5,818 bases of DNA from an uncultured Verrucomicrobiae bacterium. GTDB lineage: Bacteria; Verrucomicrobiota; Verrucomicrobiia; Verrucomicrobiales; Akkermansiaceae. How positions within the stretch are numbered: the first letter of the stretch is position 1; each line of letters begins with the position of its first letter. The stretch is from the NCBI GenBank assembly GCA_937957985.1, contig CALGOH010000111.1:1-5818 (forward strand), in the 5' to 3' direction. Positions 5,433 through 5,818 of the stretch are shown piece by piece. A model generated the notes under the pieces. The model saw nothing but the letters and a program-made list of their open reading frames with translations. It ran no database searches and was not told the DNA's origin. Made by a program: the position numbers and the translations under genes.

Positions 5433-5818
5433 ATGAACCACATGCGCCACTTTTCCTCAATAGTCAGCGCGTTTGTGCTAAGCTGCGCCACGGGCATGGC
5501 TAGCGAAGCCGCGGTCACTTACACCGTTCAGGCGCTCACGGGCCTGGTGGGCGACACACCACGATTCGAGAGGGTCTATTGCCACGACATCTACGCATTC
5601 TCTGGTGAGCCGACGTCTATGGCATTCATTTGTTCACCCCATTTTCCTGCGACCAACTCCAAGGAGAAAATGGAGGATCACAACATCCTGTCCGCCGCAG
5701 GAATCAGGATCAGCGGGGCGCGAACCAACGAAGGAGTAGCCATCACGCTTGATGCATCGAAGCTGGCCATTCCGAAGAGTTTGTATGATGGCACGGAGGA
5801 GTCACTGATTGTATTCGC
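5433..5818 (+). CDS. Cassette-encoded exported protein of unknown function (3' end outside window)
   Basis: The frame is open from ATG 5433 to the right edge, giving 128 residues with no stop. The N-terminus MNHMRHFSSIVSAFVLSC has a short basic region and a hydrophobic stretch. Cleavage by signal peptidase I could fall near residues 23-27 (GMA-SEA). VLSC with Cys at residue 18 could alternatively be a weak lipobox. The mature part carries C50 and C67, a possible disulfide pair, and begins AAVTYTVQALTG, which suggests a beta-rich periplasmic domain; I do not recognise a family. The ATG lies 13 bases after the crossover point of the attC site, normal for a cassette gene, and without a clear Shine-Dalgarno sequence. 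A second ATG at 5442 is a possible alternative start and would keep the signal sequence. Confidence 0.75.
   Translation, partial: MNHMRHFSSIVSAFVLSCATGMASEAAVTYTVQALTGLVGDTPRFERVYCHDIYAFSGEPTSMAFICSPHFPATNSKEKMEDHNILSAAGIRISGARTNEGVAITLDASKLAIPKSLYDGTEESLIVF

Larger units (their letters stand above)
4757..5818 (+). mobile_element. Integron gene-cassette array fragment (two cassettes, second partial)
   Basis: The first cassette consists of the lipoprotein gene (4761-5297) and its attC site (5298-5426). The crossover point is between G5420 and T5421, so the second cassette starts at 5421. The features expected of cassettes are present: one short gene each in the same direction, almost no spacing between core site and start codon, a stop codon touching the attC R'' box, and a base composition visibly lower in GC than the RND gene. 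The left border of the first cassette is obscured by the intron remnant. No integrase gene or attI site is in the window, so it may be part of a larger integron or an orphan attC cluster. Confidence 0.72.

Noticed and set aside
4750..5463. CCTCAATAG at 4750-4758 and 5455-5463, and CTCAATA at 5425-5431
   Set aside because: Three short matches near two cassette starts are eye-catching, but the 5455 copy is inside a coding frame and the 4750 copy is needed for domain VI pairing. Chance similarity is the simplest reading.
1..5818. CRISPR array, tRNA or rRNA genes
   Set aside because: No regularly spaced repeats, no tRNA cloverleaf and no rRNA-like stretches were seen on either strand.

Overview
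The window looks like chromosomal DNA of a high-GC Gram-negative bacterium. The evidence is a full RND-type inner-membrane efflux pump, one lipoprotein and a second exported protein. No phylum marker is present. The intergenic repeat at 3778-3905 and the style of the group II intron remind me of Verrucomicrobiota or Planctomycetota, but that is an impression from memory.

Layout, left to right. Positions 1-373 hold no convincing gene, but contain a long inverted repeat (193-213 with 295-315) around a 16-bp palindrome. Positions 391-3585, minus strand, encode a complete 1064-residue RND transporter that ends in a small hairpin (374-391). Its adaptor and outer-membrane partners are not in the window. 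Positions 3586-3930 are non-coding, with a perfect 12-bp-stem hairpin (3684-3715) and a stretch resembling a dispersed intergenic repeat. Positions 3931-4756 are the decayed 3' part of a group II intron. Its reverse transcriptase/maturase gene is frameshifted and has lost the palm region that should carry the catalytic YADD motif, yet RNA domains V and VI are complete in form. The inferred intron end falls about 5 bases before the start codon of the next gene.

Positions 4757-5818 look like part of an integron gene-cassette array. A lipoprotein gene (4761-5297) is followed directly after its stop codon by a 129-bp attC-like site (5298-5426). A second open reading frame with an export signal (from 5433) starts just beyond it and runs off the right edge. 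Both proteins are unrecognised. No integron integrase or attI site is visible, so this could be the edge of a larger integron or an orphan attC cluster.

The most interesting point is the junction. The group II intron remnant abuts a cassette whose first bases (AGGC then ATG) could be the right half of an attC core site (GTT/AGGC). This suggests that an intron inserted at a cassette boundary and then decayed. The RND pump and the cassette region are probably unrelated in function and were brought together by insertion and deletion.
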